A stretch of 64,000 nt of DNA from assembly GCA_965249175.1 (NCBI GenBank), contig OZ252227.1, positions 4,526,001-4,590,000 of the forward strand. Direction: 5' to 3'. This DNA comes from CAZYFH01 sp965249175. GTDB taxonomy: Bacteria; Acidobacteriota; Vicinamibacteria; Vicinamibacterales; UBA8438. The notes below the pieces were generated by a model. That model did no database searches and was not told the DNA's origin. It saw only the letters and a program-made list of their open reading frames with translations. The translations under genes were made by a program, and so were the position numbers. Shown one piece after another: positions 25,748-33,840 of the stretch (within the stretch, counting starts at the first letter, position 1; every line of letters starts with the position of its first letter).

Positions 25748-27244
25748 CTAGTCGCCGCCAACGATGCTCACGAAGTCCGCATGCGATCCAACCAGCCCGT
25801 GAACGCCGACATGACGCTCCACGTCGAGATTGAGCCGCTGGATGTTTCGATGAAGACTCTGCATGTTCGCGTTCGACGCTGGAGGCTGCGCTCCCGGAGC
25901 CGGCGGCGAGTAGAGGTCTGCATTGATCAGAATCCGTTCCGTCGGAAGATAGGCGATCAGCATGTTGCCGTTGTGCGCCAGACCCTGGACCGGATAGATG
26001 TCCATCGTTCGTGCGCCGTCGCTCAACACATACTTCCGGTTGACGACCTCGAACGCCGGTATCCGGTTCCCCGCGAACCACGGCATGCGGTCCGAGAGGA
26101 TATCGGGCTCGAGCGTCCGTCTGCCGGGGCTGAAGAAGACGTCGTCGTAAAAGTCACGATTGCCCTGATGGGTGACGACCGTTGAGCTTTGGGCCAGATA
26201 CGTCCGGAGTCCGCCGGCATGATCGAAGTGATGGTGCGTGTTCACGACGTACCGGATCGGCTTGTTTGGAACGAGTCGACGAACCTCAGCGATGACGGCC
26301 AACGACCGTGCCTCGTTCTGCGGCGCCTCCACGACGGCAACGAAATCACGGAACGCGACCGCGATGCTGTGGTGGGAGCCGCCCGCGAGGCGCCATACAC
26401 CGTCAGTGACCTCCGTTGACCGAACCTGGACTGCCGGGAGCGTCGCCTGCCGCACAGTGTCCGGCACGGTGAGAGGCGCCGCGTTCACATTGACCTGTGC
26501 GTTCGTCACGCGGATTTCCATCCAGTTGTGCCCAGGATGGATCCGAGGATCTCCCTGGTGGGAGTGCAGCACGGTCGGAAACATCACCCCATCGAAATCT
26601 TGATACTCCGTGTAGCGGTGGTCGTAGATCATGTCGCCGAAAATCGGGTTCGCCACCCAGGTTTGGACGCGCTCGACGAGGTTGTCCTCATTGATCGTGC
26701 CGTTGACGCGGTATTTGCCCATTGCGGTGAACGACACGATCGTCAGGTCGCGCCCCTGGAGCATCAACGAGACGGCCGTCGCGTCGTTCGCATCCGCCGC
26801 CGCTTTCAGAAATCCGTGCGGCGACATCCAGATATCGAGTCGTCGGACCTCTGCCGCAGCCAGTTGGGGAGCGGGGGTAGGGCCGTTCAGGTTCCAGCTG
26901 TAATCGCCGCTCGTGAGGAAGACGCGCCGTTGGTCCCCCTGGAGCGGTGTTCCTCCACCCTGCGGTGGATAGTTGCCCTGGCGGCGGGTGTACTCCTCTC
27001 GGGAGGACCGGTCGTCGTAGCTAATCGTTCGCGTATAGGAGGCAACTTCAAACCGTGGCCAGTCGTCGTCGGGCGTGTAGCTCTGGCCGACGTTGGCCAC
27101 CCAACCGGTTCCGGAATACCGGACGTTGCTGGGGGCACCCATCGCATCGGAGGCCGCGCGCAATACGCGTTGGGCGTCCTGGGCTTCCGCCGGTCCCGCA
27201 AGTAGCGCGCCCAGTACCGCAAGAACAGACAGCCTCTTCGCCAT
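25748..27244 (-). CDS. Exported metallo-beta-lactamase-fold hydrolase
   Basis: A 499-residue protein with a signal peptide (MAKRLSVLAVLGALLAGPAE, cleavage near AQ). The N-terminal half is a lipoprotein-like beta domain (TSGDYSWNLNGPTP, NLVERVQTWVANPIFGDMIY). The C-terminal half is an MBL fold with VNTHHHFDHAGGLRTYLA (HxHxDH metal motif), THQGNRDFYDDVFF, and GLAHNGNMLIAYLPTERILI (later His). Expected activity is Zn-dependent hydrolysis outside the cytoplasm, substrate unknown. The start is chosen at MAKR because of the signal peptide and a GAGGAACG site. The upstream frame runs through the dispersed promoter repeat. Confidence 0.8.
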   Translation of the reverse strand: MAKRLSVLAVLGALLAGPAEAQDAQRVLRAASDAMGAPSNVRYSGTGWVANVGQSYTPDDDWPRFEVASYTRTISYDDRSSREEYTRRQGNYPPQGGGTPLQGDQRRVFLTSGDYSWNLNGPTPAPQLAAAEVRRLDIWMSPHGFLKAAADANDATAVSLMLQGRDLTIVSFTAMGKYRVNGTINEDNLVERVQTWVANPIFGDMIYDHRYTEYQDFDGVMFPTVLHSHQGDPRIHPGHNWMEIRVTNAQVNVNAAPLTVPDTVRQATLPAVQVRSTEVTDGVWRLAGGSHHSIAVAFRDFVAVVEAPQNEARSLAVIAEVRRLVPNKPIRYVVNTHHHFDHAGGLRTYLAQSSTVVTHQGNRDFYDDVFFSPGRRTLEPDILSDRMPWFAGNRIPAFEVVNRKYVLSDGARTMDIYPVQGLAHNGNMLIAYLPTERILINADLYSPPAPGAQPPASNANMQSLHRNIQRLNLDVERHVGVHGLVGSHADFVSIVGGD

Positions 27245-27344
27245 TCGTTCCTCCCTTGTCGGACACCCGGAATCTGCACTCGGGCGTGGCCGCACGTCGA
27301 CGCAAACCGACGAGAGGGCTCTCCCGTGGGGATATCCCAGATGT

Positions 27345-27425
27345 GGGCTGATTATGCCACCGCCGGGGCGAATTACGGCCTCGGAGGGGCAGACGGTGTG
27401 CAACGAGCGGACAGGAGGGACCTGA
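27345..27425 (-). repeat. Dispersed promoter repeat, copy 2
   Basis: The same block as at 16690: GTTGCACACCGTCTGCC on the minus strand, then GGTGGCATAATCAGCCC. It sits about 100 bp upstream of the MBL-fold gene, the next gene in its direction. Confidence 0.7.
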
Positions 27426-27549
27426 GGGACACCGTCGGAGTACCCTGAGCGCACCCAAGACCAGTTGTCACACGCGGAGAACAGCCATCACCGCGAACAC
27501 GAGAGACGATCGAACCATCCGACTAACAGACGACGTCCGGATCCCCAGC

Positions 27550-28422
27550 GTGGGCTTCGGCACCTACCTCATCTCCAACGCCGACGCGCCCGAGGCGGTA
27601 ACCGCGGCCGTCGGCGCCGGCTACCGACACGTAGACACCGCAGAGGTGTACGGAAACGAGGAAGGCGTCGGCGCGGCGCTCCAGTCGAGCCTCGCCGCTG
27701 ACGGGTTGTCACGTGACGAGATCTTCGTGACGACCAAGCTCTGGCCCGGGAACGCAGCGTGGGGACACACGCCCAAGACGACCGCGACCACGATCGACTC
27801 GCTCGCTGCGAGCTTGGAGCGGCTCCAGCTCGACTACGTCGACCTCTATCTCATTCACGCGCCATTTCAACCTGAGCAGCGACTCGCGCAGTGGCGCGGA
27901 CTCGTCGAGCTGAGGCAGCAAGGGAAAGCACGAGCCATCGGCGTCAGCAACTTCAGCAAAGCGCATCTCGACGAGATCGAGGCGGCCGGCCTCCCCGTGC
28001 CGGAGGCCAACCAGATCGAGCTTCACCCGTGGTCCCAAAAGCCGGACCTCGTGTCCTATCTCACCGAGCATGGGATCACGGTGATTGCCTACAGTAGTCT
28101 CGTACCTCTCTCGACCTGGCGCGCGGCCGAAGGGCAAGACAGCGCCAAGACCCAGCAGATGAAGGCCGATGGCGACAACCCGGACTCCCCGTTTCGGGCC
28201 ATGGCCGCGAAGTACGGCGTCTCCGAGGCGCAGGTTCTGCTCCGATGGGCCGTGCAGCAGGGCTACGCGGTGCTGCCGAAGAGCCTGAATCCGCAGCGAA
28301 TCCAGCAGAACATCGACGTCTTTTCGTTCGTTATCGACGAGGAGGATATGACCGCGATTCAGCGAATGGACCGAGGCGACGGTGTCGCTTGGAGTATGGG
28401 CGACCCGACCAAGGTCGGGTGA
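27550..28422 (+). CDS. Aldo/keto reductase
   Basis: A (beta/alpha)8 NADPH-dependent carbonyl reductase of the AKR5-like type. It has GFGTYLISNADAPEAVTAAV, the catalytic Asp and Tyr in YRHVDTAEVYGNEEGV, the Lys in FVTTKLWPG, DLYLIHAPF with the catalytic His, and GVSNFSKAHLDEI. The C-terminal cofactor loop is VLPKSLNPQRIQQNIDVFSF. The only in-frame start is GTG at 27550, but homology clearly extends upstream (DDRTIRLTDDVRIPS). An ATC occupies the likely original start near 27487, so the start codon may be lost or mis-sequenced. It ends tail-to-tail with a kinase remnant. Confidence 0.8.
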   Translation: MGFGTYLISNADAPEAVTAAVGAGYRHVDTAEVYGNEEGVGAALQSSLAADGLSRDEIFVTTKLWPGNAAWGHTPKTTATTIDSLAASLERLQLDYVDLYLIHAPFQPEQRLAQWRGLVELRQQGKARAIGVSNFSKAHLDEIEAAGLPVPEANQIELHPWSQKPDLVSYLTEHGITVIAYSSLVPLSTWRAAEGQDSAKTQQMKADGDNPDSPFRAMAAKYGVSEAQVLLRWAVQQGYAVLPKSLNPQRIQQNIDVFSFVIDEEDMTAIQRMDRGDGVAWSMGDPTKVG

Positions 28423-28424
28423 AC

Positions 28425-28490
28425 CGGGACCTGCGCTTCCCGCTGGAACCGGGCGAGCCGGTCCGGGTCAGCAGCAAAGGCCTCGGGGAG
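28425..28490 (-). pseudogene. Kinase N-lobe fragment, part 2 (split by IS110 copy 1)
   Basis: The minus strand reads (L)PEAFAADPDRLARFQREAQV and then loses homology near the aldo/keto reductase stop. It continues the kinase start that lies on the other side of the IS110-type element; together they give ...VALKIL-PEAFAADPD. The element cut the coding sequence at the codons after the catalytic lysine. Confidence 0.8.
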
Positions 28491-28578
28491 ATAGGATGAA
28501 GCGGCTGGTCGTCCCCACGTGGTAGCTTGCGCTCCACATTTTTCAAACGCGCTCAAGGCGCACAGAGGGAGACCAGCC

Positions 28579-29619
28579 ATGGAGCATATTGGCATCGACG
28601 TCCATAAGAGAGAAAGTCAAATCTGCATCCTCACGTCCGAGGGCGAGATCATCGAACGACGGATTCAGAGTACGCGGCAGCAGTTCACGAAGATGTTCGG
28701 GAGCCGACCGTGTGCCCGGGTGCTCCTCGAGGCGACGACGGAAAGCGAATGGGTGGCGCAGACGATCGAGCAGTGCGGCCACGAGGTCATCGTGGCGGAT
28801 CCGAACTACGCCCCGATGTATCCCGAACGGCGCCGGCGTGTGAAGACGGATCGGCGCGATGCGCGGATGCTGGCCGAGGCGGCCCGACTCGGTTCCTATC
28901 GCCCGGCGCATCGCGTGTCGGCCGCCCAGCATCGGGTGCGGCGCCAGCTCCGGGTGCGCGACCTGCTCGGGCGGACCCGCGGGCGCACCATCGCCTTGGT
29001 GCGGGCGCTGGTGCGGCGGGAGGGACTGCGCGTCCGGGCCGGGGATGCCGACCGATTCGGTACGTATGTGACGGAGCTGGAGCTCCCCGACGAGTTACAG
29101 GCGGCGCTCCAGCCGCTGCTCGCCCTGTGGGAACAGTTGACCGCGCAGCTCGCCGTGGCCGATGCCCAGGTCATCGAGACGGCGGCGGCCAACCCGGTGG
29201 TACAGCGGTTGACTACCGCCCCCGGGGTAGGCCCCCTCATCGCGACGGCATTCGTCGCGACGCTGGATGAGGCGGGGCGCTTTGGCGGGGCCCACCAGGT
29301 CGAGAGCTTTCTCGGCTTGGTGCCCAGCGAGGACAGCTCTGCGGACCGCCACCGTCGGGGCCACATTACGAAGGCGGGCAATCCGCGCATGCGCTGGTTG
29401 CTGGTGCAAGCCGCGTGGGCCGCGCTCCGGTCTCGCCGGGCGGAGGCCGCGGGCCTGCGCGCCTGGGCCGAGCAACTGGCCACGCGCCGCGGCCGGCGCA
29501 TCGCCACCGTGGCCGTCGCGCGCCGGTTGGCGGGGATCCTGTTTGCGATGTGGCGGGACCAGACGGTCTATGACGGGCGCCGCGTCGGGGTCCCAGTGCC
29601 GCACGGGATGAGCGGGTAA
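28579..29619 (+). CDS. IS110-family recombinase (DEDD type)
   Basis: 346 residues from the ATG at 28579, chosen because the protein then begins with the family start MEHIGIDVHKRESQICIL, holding the first acidic residue of the RuvC-like DEDD site. Further motifs are VADPNYAPMYPERRRRVKTD with RRDARMLAEAAR. The C-terminal Tnp domain (Transposase_20) has LTTAPGVGPLIATAFVATLD and FLGLVPSEDSSADRHRRGHI with the serine region, then KAGNPRMRWLLVQAAW. These enzymes recombine target and donor DNA guided by an RNA from the element's non-coding end. Nearly identical to the copy at 46939. Confidence 0.92.
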   Translation: MEHIGIDVHKRESQICILTSEGEIIERRIQSTRQQFTKMFGSRPCARVLLEATTESEWVAQTIEQCGHEVIVADPNYAPMYPERRRRVKTDRRDARMLAEAARLGSYRPAHRVSAAQHRVRRQLRVRDLLGRTRGRTIALVRALVRREGLRVRAGDADRFGTYVTELELPDELQAALQPLLALWEQLTAQLAVADAQVIETAAANPVVQRLTTAPGVGPLIATAFVATLDEAGRFGGAHQVESFLGLVPSEDSSADRHRRGHITKAGNPRMRWLLVQAAWAALRSRRAEAAGLRAWAEQLATRRGRRIATVAVARRLAGILFAMWRDQTVYDGRRVGVPVPHGMSG

Positions 29620-29988
29620 GTCCTTGGTGGTGCGGTCGGGCCACTGAGTGAGGTCCGGGGTTGCAGGGTTGGTGGGTGAGCACGTGAAGATCCTTGGTCG
29701 CACGCGAGGCCGGCAGGGAGATGGTGCCGCCCCCCATTCGGATCGTCTCTTGCGCCGGCGATCAGAGATCGCCCTTGTCGAGCGCGAATAGAAGGATGAC
29801 GCACCTCGCGGCTTCAGCCCGGCGCGTCTAAGCAGGTTGTTACCCTAGCGACCGAAATCCGGGCCCGTGGACAGCACACCGAGCTGCCGACCCGTTCGCG
29901 CGCGCCCCCCAGCTGGGTGCGGGGACGGCGCGCTCACTGGAGGGTGTATCGGAGAGCGTGAGAGCTTCGACGAACAACGAGGTGACTT
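29620..29988 (+). ncRNA. Candidate bridge RNA (seekRNA) region of IS110-type copy 1
   Basis: Non-coding downstream end of the element, the place where IS1111-type elements encode their guide RNA. By eye, TGAAGATCCT (29685-29694) is the exact complement of AGGATCTTCA at the insertion site. ATAGAAGGAT (29788-29797) matches the element's right junction (CATAGAAGGAT). These are candidate target and donor loops. Folding and transcription are not shown; short matches can occur by chance. Confidence 0.4.
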
Positions 29989-30008
29989 GACAAGCCGCTT
30001 CATAGAAG

Positions 30009-30136
30009 GATCTTCAGCGCAACATCACGGGCGAGTTGGGTGTCGGTGGCGCGATAGACCTGGCCCATGCCGCCTTCGCCAATGAGGGCGGTGACGTCGT
30101 AATGGCCGAGGCGGGAGCCGACCTGAAGGGCCATCA
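30009..30136 (-). pseudogene. Kinase N-lobe fragment, part 1 (split by IS110 copy 1)
   Basis: MALQVGSRLGHYDVTALIGE, GGMGQVYRATDTQLARDVAL, KIL, then the element boundary. It starts 11 bp after the stop of the lectin-like gene on the same strand, so it would be the second cistron. Sequence details (GTTGGGTGTCGG, ACGGGCGAG) differ from the fragment at copy 2, so the two insertion sites are separate paralogues. Confidence 0.85.
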
Positions 30137-30146
30137 GTCGCGACGA

Positions 30147-30821
30147 TCAGTCAAGTGCAAAGCAGTAGAACCGGCCGGCCCCTCCGGTCGCCACCAGATC
30201 GACCTGGGAGCAGCTCCGCGAGGGATGGGCTTGGTTCCAGGACGAGCCCGGGGTCGTGAAGGAGTAGCGGTCGGCGTGGCCCAGCATGGCGCTTCCCTCA
30301 CCGCTGCTGGTCCAGTTGCCACACGTGCGGTCTTCACCCGCCGGAAACGCCGTGCCGTCCATCTGTGAGCCGGTCAGTACATCGTGCTCCGAAAAGTCCG
30401 GGTTTCCGTCGATGCGGGAGGGAAACTGATTGCCGTTCTCGTCCCGCGTGTGGATCCAGCCGAAGTTCGAGTTGTCGTAGTGCAGGTTGTCGACGCTGGT
30501 GGCCATGACGAGGCCGTTCGCATTTGCCCAGGGTCCGTCCCCGATCCGGTCACGTGCGTTCATCGCACCAGATCCCTGCGTGCTCAGATAGGCGCGCCAA
30601 GTGCGGTCTCCGGCACCCGCCGCGGCAGCCAGCCTCTGGCAATGGGCGTCCGCACCGTCCAATCCCCTTAGGTCCGCGCCGTCACCCGCTCCCACGCTGG
30701 TGATGAAAAAGCCCATCGGCGGCCGCTCTTCTTCCTCTTGCTGGGCGACGACCGAAAGCCCGGACAGTGCCAACGCACCGATAACCGCGGTAGCTGCCAA
30801 CAGGACGCGTTTGTTCCTCAT
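30147..30821 (-). CDS. Exported lectin-fold-like protein
   Basis: A 224-residue protein with a signal peptide (MRNKRVLLAATAVIGALALS, cleavage near VVAQ). The mature part holds GFFITSVGAGDGADLRGLDG, ADAHCQRLAAAAGAGDRTWR and AYLSTQGSGAMNARDRIG, followed by CGNWTSSGEG and GGAGRFYCFALD. The cysteine spacing and 'ADAHC..AYLS' pattern resemble the C-type-lectin-like DUF1554/endostatin-fold family of surface proteins. Ligand unknown. A degenerate promoter repeat with GCATATAATC lies about 65 bp upstream, and a kinase start follows its stop. Confidence 0.65.
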   Translation of the reverse strand: MRNKRVLLAATAVIGALALSGLSVVAQQEEEERPPMGFFITSVGAGDGADLRGLDGADAHCQRLAAAAGAGDRTWRAYLSTQGSGAMNARDRIGDGPWANANGLVMATSVDNLHYDNSNFGWIHTRDENGNQFPSRIDGNPDFSEHDVLTGSQMDGTAFPAGEDRTCGNWTSSGEGSAMLGHADRYSFTTPGSSWNQAHPSRSCSQVDLVATGGAGRFYCFALD

Positions 30822-30884
30822 CGTGGTGTTCTCCTATTCCGGAAGGGCGAGGATGAACAGGTTGTTGTTGGCGCTCGGACTTCA

Positions 30885-30962
30885 GCCGATTATATGCACC
30901 CGACCGGCGATTCAGGCCGTTATTCGCTGGAAGGTGTGCAACGAACGGACACGAGGGGCGGA
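30885..30962 (-). repeat. Dispersed promoter repeat, degenerate copy
   Basis: The minus strand has GTTGCACACC...GGTGCATATAATCGGC with a TATAAT box near 30890-30896. Only the ends of the repeat are conserved. It lies upstream of the lectin-like gene. Confidence 0.5.
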
Positions 30963-31101
30963 GTCGGCCGGATCGACCTACCCGCCTCCGACATCCGCCA
31001 GCCACGCCGCCATCGCCATCCCCCTACGGGGGGGCGTGGCGTGGCGGACGGAGATGGCCCAGGCCAACTTGCGGCCATGGCGCGCCAATGGCGCTCGGCG
31101 C

Positions 31102-31195
31102 TAGCTGGTCTCGGCCGTCTCCGGGAAGTTCATGCGGCGGAGGAGGGCCTGGAAGCGAAGGTCGGCGCGCAGCGGGTCGACGCCGAACCAGACAT
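31102..31195 (-). pseudogene. TPR/kinase C-terminal tail remnant
   Basis: The frame FVNVWFGVDPLRADLRFQAL, LRRMNFPETAETS ends in a stop. It is the same conserved tail as at 8215 and 51380, preceded by a few codons of unrelated sequence and then the cupin gene. Confidence 0.65.
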
Positions 31196-31244
31196 TCACG
31201 AACGTCAGTATGTGCAGGGCCCGTCCAGTCGAATCGGTCCTCGT

Positions 31245-31901
31245 CTACGGTGTGCCGTTAATGAGGGACCAGGGATAGAGTCCGACGTTGACCTTCATCA
31301 AGACATACGTCATTCCGCCAGGGCCCGGAACGGTCGCGTGGGGCGTATCCGGCGGGATGTTCACGATGTCACCGGTCTTCACCGCAATCCGCCGGCCACC
31401 ATTGAGGGTGCCGCCGTACTCGCCGGGCCGCGAGACGCGCTTGTTCGGAATCTCGCCACCGACGATCAACTCTCCCCCGCCGCCGACGATGAAGTACACG
31501 TCCGTGACGCCTTCGTGCTGCTCCCCACCAGGCACCTGACCTTCCGGTAGCTCCGGACGGTGCACCATGATGAACGAGTGGGTTCTCGTGACGAACGGCT
31601 GGAACAGATCGGGCGGGCTGACCCCGGCACCCGGTTCGCCTCTCGCCACCCGCGCGACAAGCTCCACATGTGTCTCCACCATGTCGTCGGCGAACCACGC
31701 CATTGGTTCGACCCACCCCGGCGCCACCTCGATCCGTGAGTAGTCTCCCGGAGGTAGGGCTCCAGCCAGCGGTGCCTGGGCGCCGCTGGCGGGCTGGCGC
31801 GCAAGCAGCGAACCCACGCCGCCGGCCGATGCGGCGTATCCAATCAGAAAAGCGATACCTAGCGTCACAGCCCACCCGGCCACCAATGTCTGCTTCATCA
31901 T
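31245..31901 (-). CDS. Membrane-anchored cupin-like protein
   Basis: About 219 residues. An uncleaved or weakly cleaved N-terminal helix (MMKQTLVAGWAVTLGIAFLI, then GYAASAGGVG) is followed by a cupin barrel. The barrel has QHEGVTDVYFIVGGGGELIV, GGEIPNKRVSRPGEYGG, AVKTGDIVNIPPDTPHATVP with the second-motif His, and MTYVLMKVNVG. Cupins bind a metal through His/Glu; enzymatic role unknown. The start at the MMKQ pair is supported by GAGGAGG just upstream; the open frame extends further only through the promoter repeat. Confidence 0.7.
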   Translation of the reverse strand: MMKQTLVAGWAVTLGIAFLIGYAASAGGVGSLLARQPASGAQAPLAGALPPGDYSRIEVAPGWVEPMAWFADDMVETHVELVARVARGEPGAGVSPPDLFQPFVTRTHSFIMVHRPELPEGQVPGGEQHEGVTDVYFIVGGGGELIVGGEIPNKRVSRPGEYGGTLNGGRRIAVKTGDIVNIPPDTPHATVPGPGGMTYVLMKVNVGLYPWSLINGTP

Positions 31902-31978
31902 GGGTCGTACCTCCTCTCGGTCTCGAGACGCGCCATCACGCCCGTCGGTGCCGGATCGGCGTCGTAAGCTGCACCCAC

Positions 31979-32100
31979 GCCTGACGAGCCGAGCCGCACG
32001 CCGACGCAGACGCGCGCGTGGCCCTTCCTTGGGGTGGAAAGGCTGATTATGCCACCGGCCGGGGCGGATCACGGCCTCGGATGGGCAGACGGTGTGCACG
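31979..32100 (-). repeat. Dispersed promoter repeat, copy 3 (long form)
   Basis: About 120 bp matching 48979-49104 almost base for base (CGAGCCGAGCCGCACGCCGA ... GGTGGAAAGGCTGATTATGC ... GGCAGACGGTGTGCA on the plus strand). The minus-strand CATAAT box faces the cupin gene. Confidence 0.75.
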
Positions 32101-32143
32101 ACGGCAACCTTGACACCCGCGATTGCTGCCCCGACACTGCGCT

Positions 32144-32470
32144 ATGCGTACGATTATTGCCATCACCATCGTGACCCTCACGCTCGCGGTTCCGAGCGGG
32201 GCCGCGGAGTCGACCATCATCGGCACGCTCGTCGAGATCGGGTGTGCCAACGTGCCCTTCGGCAAGGGCACCGCCGCGTGCATGCTCCGGTGCGCCGAGC
32301 GGGGGGAGCCGATCGGCATCCGAACGAGCGACGGGACCTACACGATCACCGGCGACTGGCCGGCGATCAACGGCCACCAGCTCGCGGCGCTCATGACGAA
32401 AGAGGTCGAGGTGACGGGCGAGACCGACGGAATGACGATCGCCGTGGCAACGATGGAACCCGCCGAGTAG
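32144..32470 (+). CDS. Small exported protein, function unknown
   Basis: 108 residues from the ATG at MRTIIAITIVTLTLAVPSGA, a signal peptide cleaved near AAES. The mature part (TIIGTLVEIGCANVPFGKGT, AACMLRCAERGEPIGI, GTYTITGDWPAING, KEVEVTGETDGMTIAVATME) holds two cysteines and resembles the OB-like exported proteins often found near heme or redox genes in Acidobacteriota. I cannot name a family. It is divergent from the promoter repeat on its left. Confidence 0.6.
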   Translation: MRTIIAITIVTLTLAVPSGAAESTIIGTLVEIGCANVPFGKGTAACMLRCAERGEPIGIRTSDGTYTITGDWPAINGHQLAALMTKEVEVTGETDGMTIAVATMEPAE

Positions 32471-32489
32471 TCAGTAGCAGGCTCGTTTC

Positions 32490-32605
32490 CCGCTCAACAT
32501 GCCATTCGCCGACGTGCTCAGTGAGCACCGCGATGGCAACCGTCCGATCGAGGCGTGTGTCCCTCGCCTTGCACACCTCGTCGATCCCCAGCGCCAAAGA
32601 ACGCC
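32490..32605 (-). pseudogene. Ser/Thr kinase N-lobe remnant
   Basis: LALGIDEVCKARDTRLDRTV, AIAVLTEHVGE: a degenerate form of GAGGMGEVYKARDTRLDRTV with the glycine loop ruined and the catalytic Lys replaced by Ala (AIAVL for AIKVL). Tail-to-tail with the small exported protein. Confidence 0.65.
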
Positions 32606-32689
32606 TATTCGGGATGCACGGGACAGTCAAAGAGCGGGCACGGTCGGCGAGGCCGTGGGAAGCGTTCGCACACTTCCGATTGACTAGGT

Positions 32690-32815
32690 CCTCACTCTCC
32701 TCTTGGCGCCGCATTGTTCCCTTCCACGGCAACGAGGGATTCACCGGTCCGGATGAAGATTCGCCCGTCGGAAACCGCCGGTGACGAGACGACCCGCTCG
32801 GGGATGCGGCACCGT
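32690..32815 (-). pseudogene. PQQ/beta-propeller C-terminal remnant
   Basis: The minus strand reads RCRIPERVVSSPAVSDGRIF, IRTGESLVAVEGNNAA then a stop, matching the last blade of PQQ-like propeller proteins (SSPAVSDGRIFIRT). Nothing of the upstream gene remains. Confidence 0.5.
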
Positions 32816-32880
32816 ACCACTTCGGGGCAGCCGATCGATGCGGCGGCTAGCGGCTAACCTAGCGGCCCTCCCGTCCCTGC

Positions 32881-32906
32881 GGGTTCAACCGGTCGACGCA
32901 ACAGTG
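32881..32906. repeat. Solo IS30-type terminal repeat
   Basis: GGTTCAACCGGTCGACGCAA followed by CAGTG is the same end as that of the IS30-family element at 49124. No transposase lies on either side. It marks a former element or a one-ended deletion and borders the AT-richer cassette. Confidence 0.6.
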
Positions 32907-33022
32907 CGAAAACCGAAAGTGCTTCGAGTTGCTTACAGTTGTCAGTTACATACATGTGTTGTGTTATTGTTCTTATTGTTGCTTGATAGTTGGCCCAGTG
33001 GCGCTGTTTCGGGGGGGACCTG

Positions 33023-33568
33023 ATGGACCGCGACGAATTGCTTACCGCTGCGAAGGCTGCCCCGGCCAAGGTTCGGCTCGAGGAGTATCGAGAGGTCGTT
33101 CAGGAGTTGCGCGGTAAGGGTTTCACGTGGCGGGAAGTTGCCGACTTCCTGACCGAACGAGGTGTAACGACCGACCACACCTGGGTCTACCGCACGTTTG
33201 GGCAAAAGAAGAAGACTCGGCACTTCGAGTCCCGGCCCGTTGAAATCTCACGTGCCAGGTATGTCGGCACGCGGGAGACGAAGAATGGGGCTTGGAACCT
33301 GTTGGAGATCGAGCTGCCTTCCACTCTGGGTCAGCCGATTCCAGTGGTCGCCTTCTTTTGGGCGAAGGGCGCCGCCAAGCTCGAGTTGGGAGACAAGAGT
33401 ACGGTAGCAGTCCGCGACGCGACCCTCGTGACCAAATCGGGCAGCAGCTTTCCAATGGCGTACATCAAGGCCGAGTTACAAGCCGTGGGTGACGACCAGT
33501 GGTCTCCTCAGGAGATGTACATCCTCCCCAACTGGGAGGTATTGACGCCCCCGTCACGCCCCGCCTGA
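33023..33568 (+). CDS. Plasmid-type protein with N-terminal helical (HTH-like) domain
   Basis: 181 residues. The N-terminal 60 residues (RLEEYREVVQELRGKGFTWR, EVADFLTERGVTTDHTWVYR, TFGQ) resemble the small helix-turn-helix domain common in plasmid accessory and mobilization proteins. The C-terminal part (LEIELPSTLGQPIPVVAFFW, AKGAAKLELGDK, SPQEMYILPNWEVL) is beta-rich and unrecognised. The upstream 100 bp are markedly AT-rich, with TTATTGTT repeated, unlike the surroundings, suggesting horizontal origin. The start at ATG 33023 follows GGGGGGGACC. Function not known. Confidence 0.65.
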   Translation: MDRDELLTAAKAAPAKVRLEEYREVVQELRGKGFTWREVADFLTERGVTTDHTWVYRTFGQKKKTRHFESRPVEISRARYVGTRETKNGAWNLLEIELPSTLGQPIPVVAFFWAKGAAKLELGDKSTVAVRDATLVTKSGSSFPMAYIKAELQAVGDDQWSPQEMYILPNWEVLTPPSRPA

Positions 33569-33613
33569 CAGGCAACCTGTCCGTGATGAATCTGACCAGA
33601 AGAGGAGCAACTG

Positions 33614-33703
33614 ATGACATCGACCCGATGGGCCGGACTGGTCATGGCTTTGTTGTTCCTGACGTTGTCTGGCTATCTCTCCACGACCCGGGTCGATTCC
33701 TGA
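33614..33703 (+). CDS. 29-residue single-helix membrane peptide
   Basis: MTSTRWAGLVMALLFLTLSG, YLSTTRVDS, preceded by a good ribosome site (AGAGGAG, 6 bp spacing). One hydrophobic helix with an arginine on each side. It follows the plasmid-type gene by 45 bp. Small toxins and membrane regulators look like this, but no family is recognised. Confidence 0.4.
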   Translation: MTSTRWAGLVMALLFLTLSGYLSTTRVDS

Positions 33704-33810
33704 GGACTCAAGAGCACTACAGAGGAATGGGGAAAGGTGGGTAAGCGACGGTCGTGCAACCCTTTACGACCAGAAGTCGTGTCCCTTCACTGCGTTAGAG
33801 AAAACGCATC

Positions 33811-33840
33811 GTGCGGATTCGACTCCCGCCGCCTCCACCA
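33811..33840 (+). other. tmRNA/tRNA 3'-end copy, probable attachment site
   Basis: GTGCGGATTCGACTCCCGCC then GCCTCCACCA has the T-arm and CCA end of tmRNA (ssrA) or a serine-type tRNA. The preceding 70 bp fold into hairpins (GGTCGT/ACGACC, TGCGTT/AACGCA) but no complete tmRNA or matching 5' acceptor strand is present. Such 3'-end copies are classic integration scars (attR/attL). No integrase is in the window. Confidence 0.5.

Larger units (their letters stand above)
28491..30008 (+). mobile_element. IS110-family (IS1111-type) element, copy 1
   Basis: About 1518 bp, one recombinase gene, no target duplication, and subterminal inverted repeats ATGAAGCGGCTGGTC (28496-28510) and its complement GACAAGCCGCTTCAT (29989-30003). 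The possible core dinucleotide AG is found at both edges (28489-28490 and 30007-30008). The long non-coding end is downstream of the gene, the IS1111 arrangement. Compared bases agree with copy 2, with one seen difference (G at 28970, T at 47330). It lies in a kinase fragment at the VALK-ILP codons. Confidence 0.85.

Noticed and set aside
33480..33840. Complete tmRNA gene
   Set aside because: The 3' end fits, but no 5' acceptor strand or tag-coding region is present in the preceding 350 bp, which instead holds protein-coding sequence.
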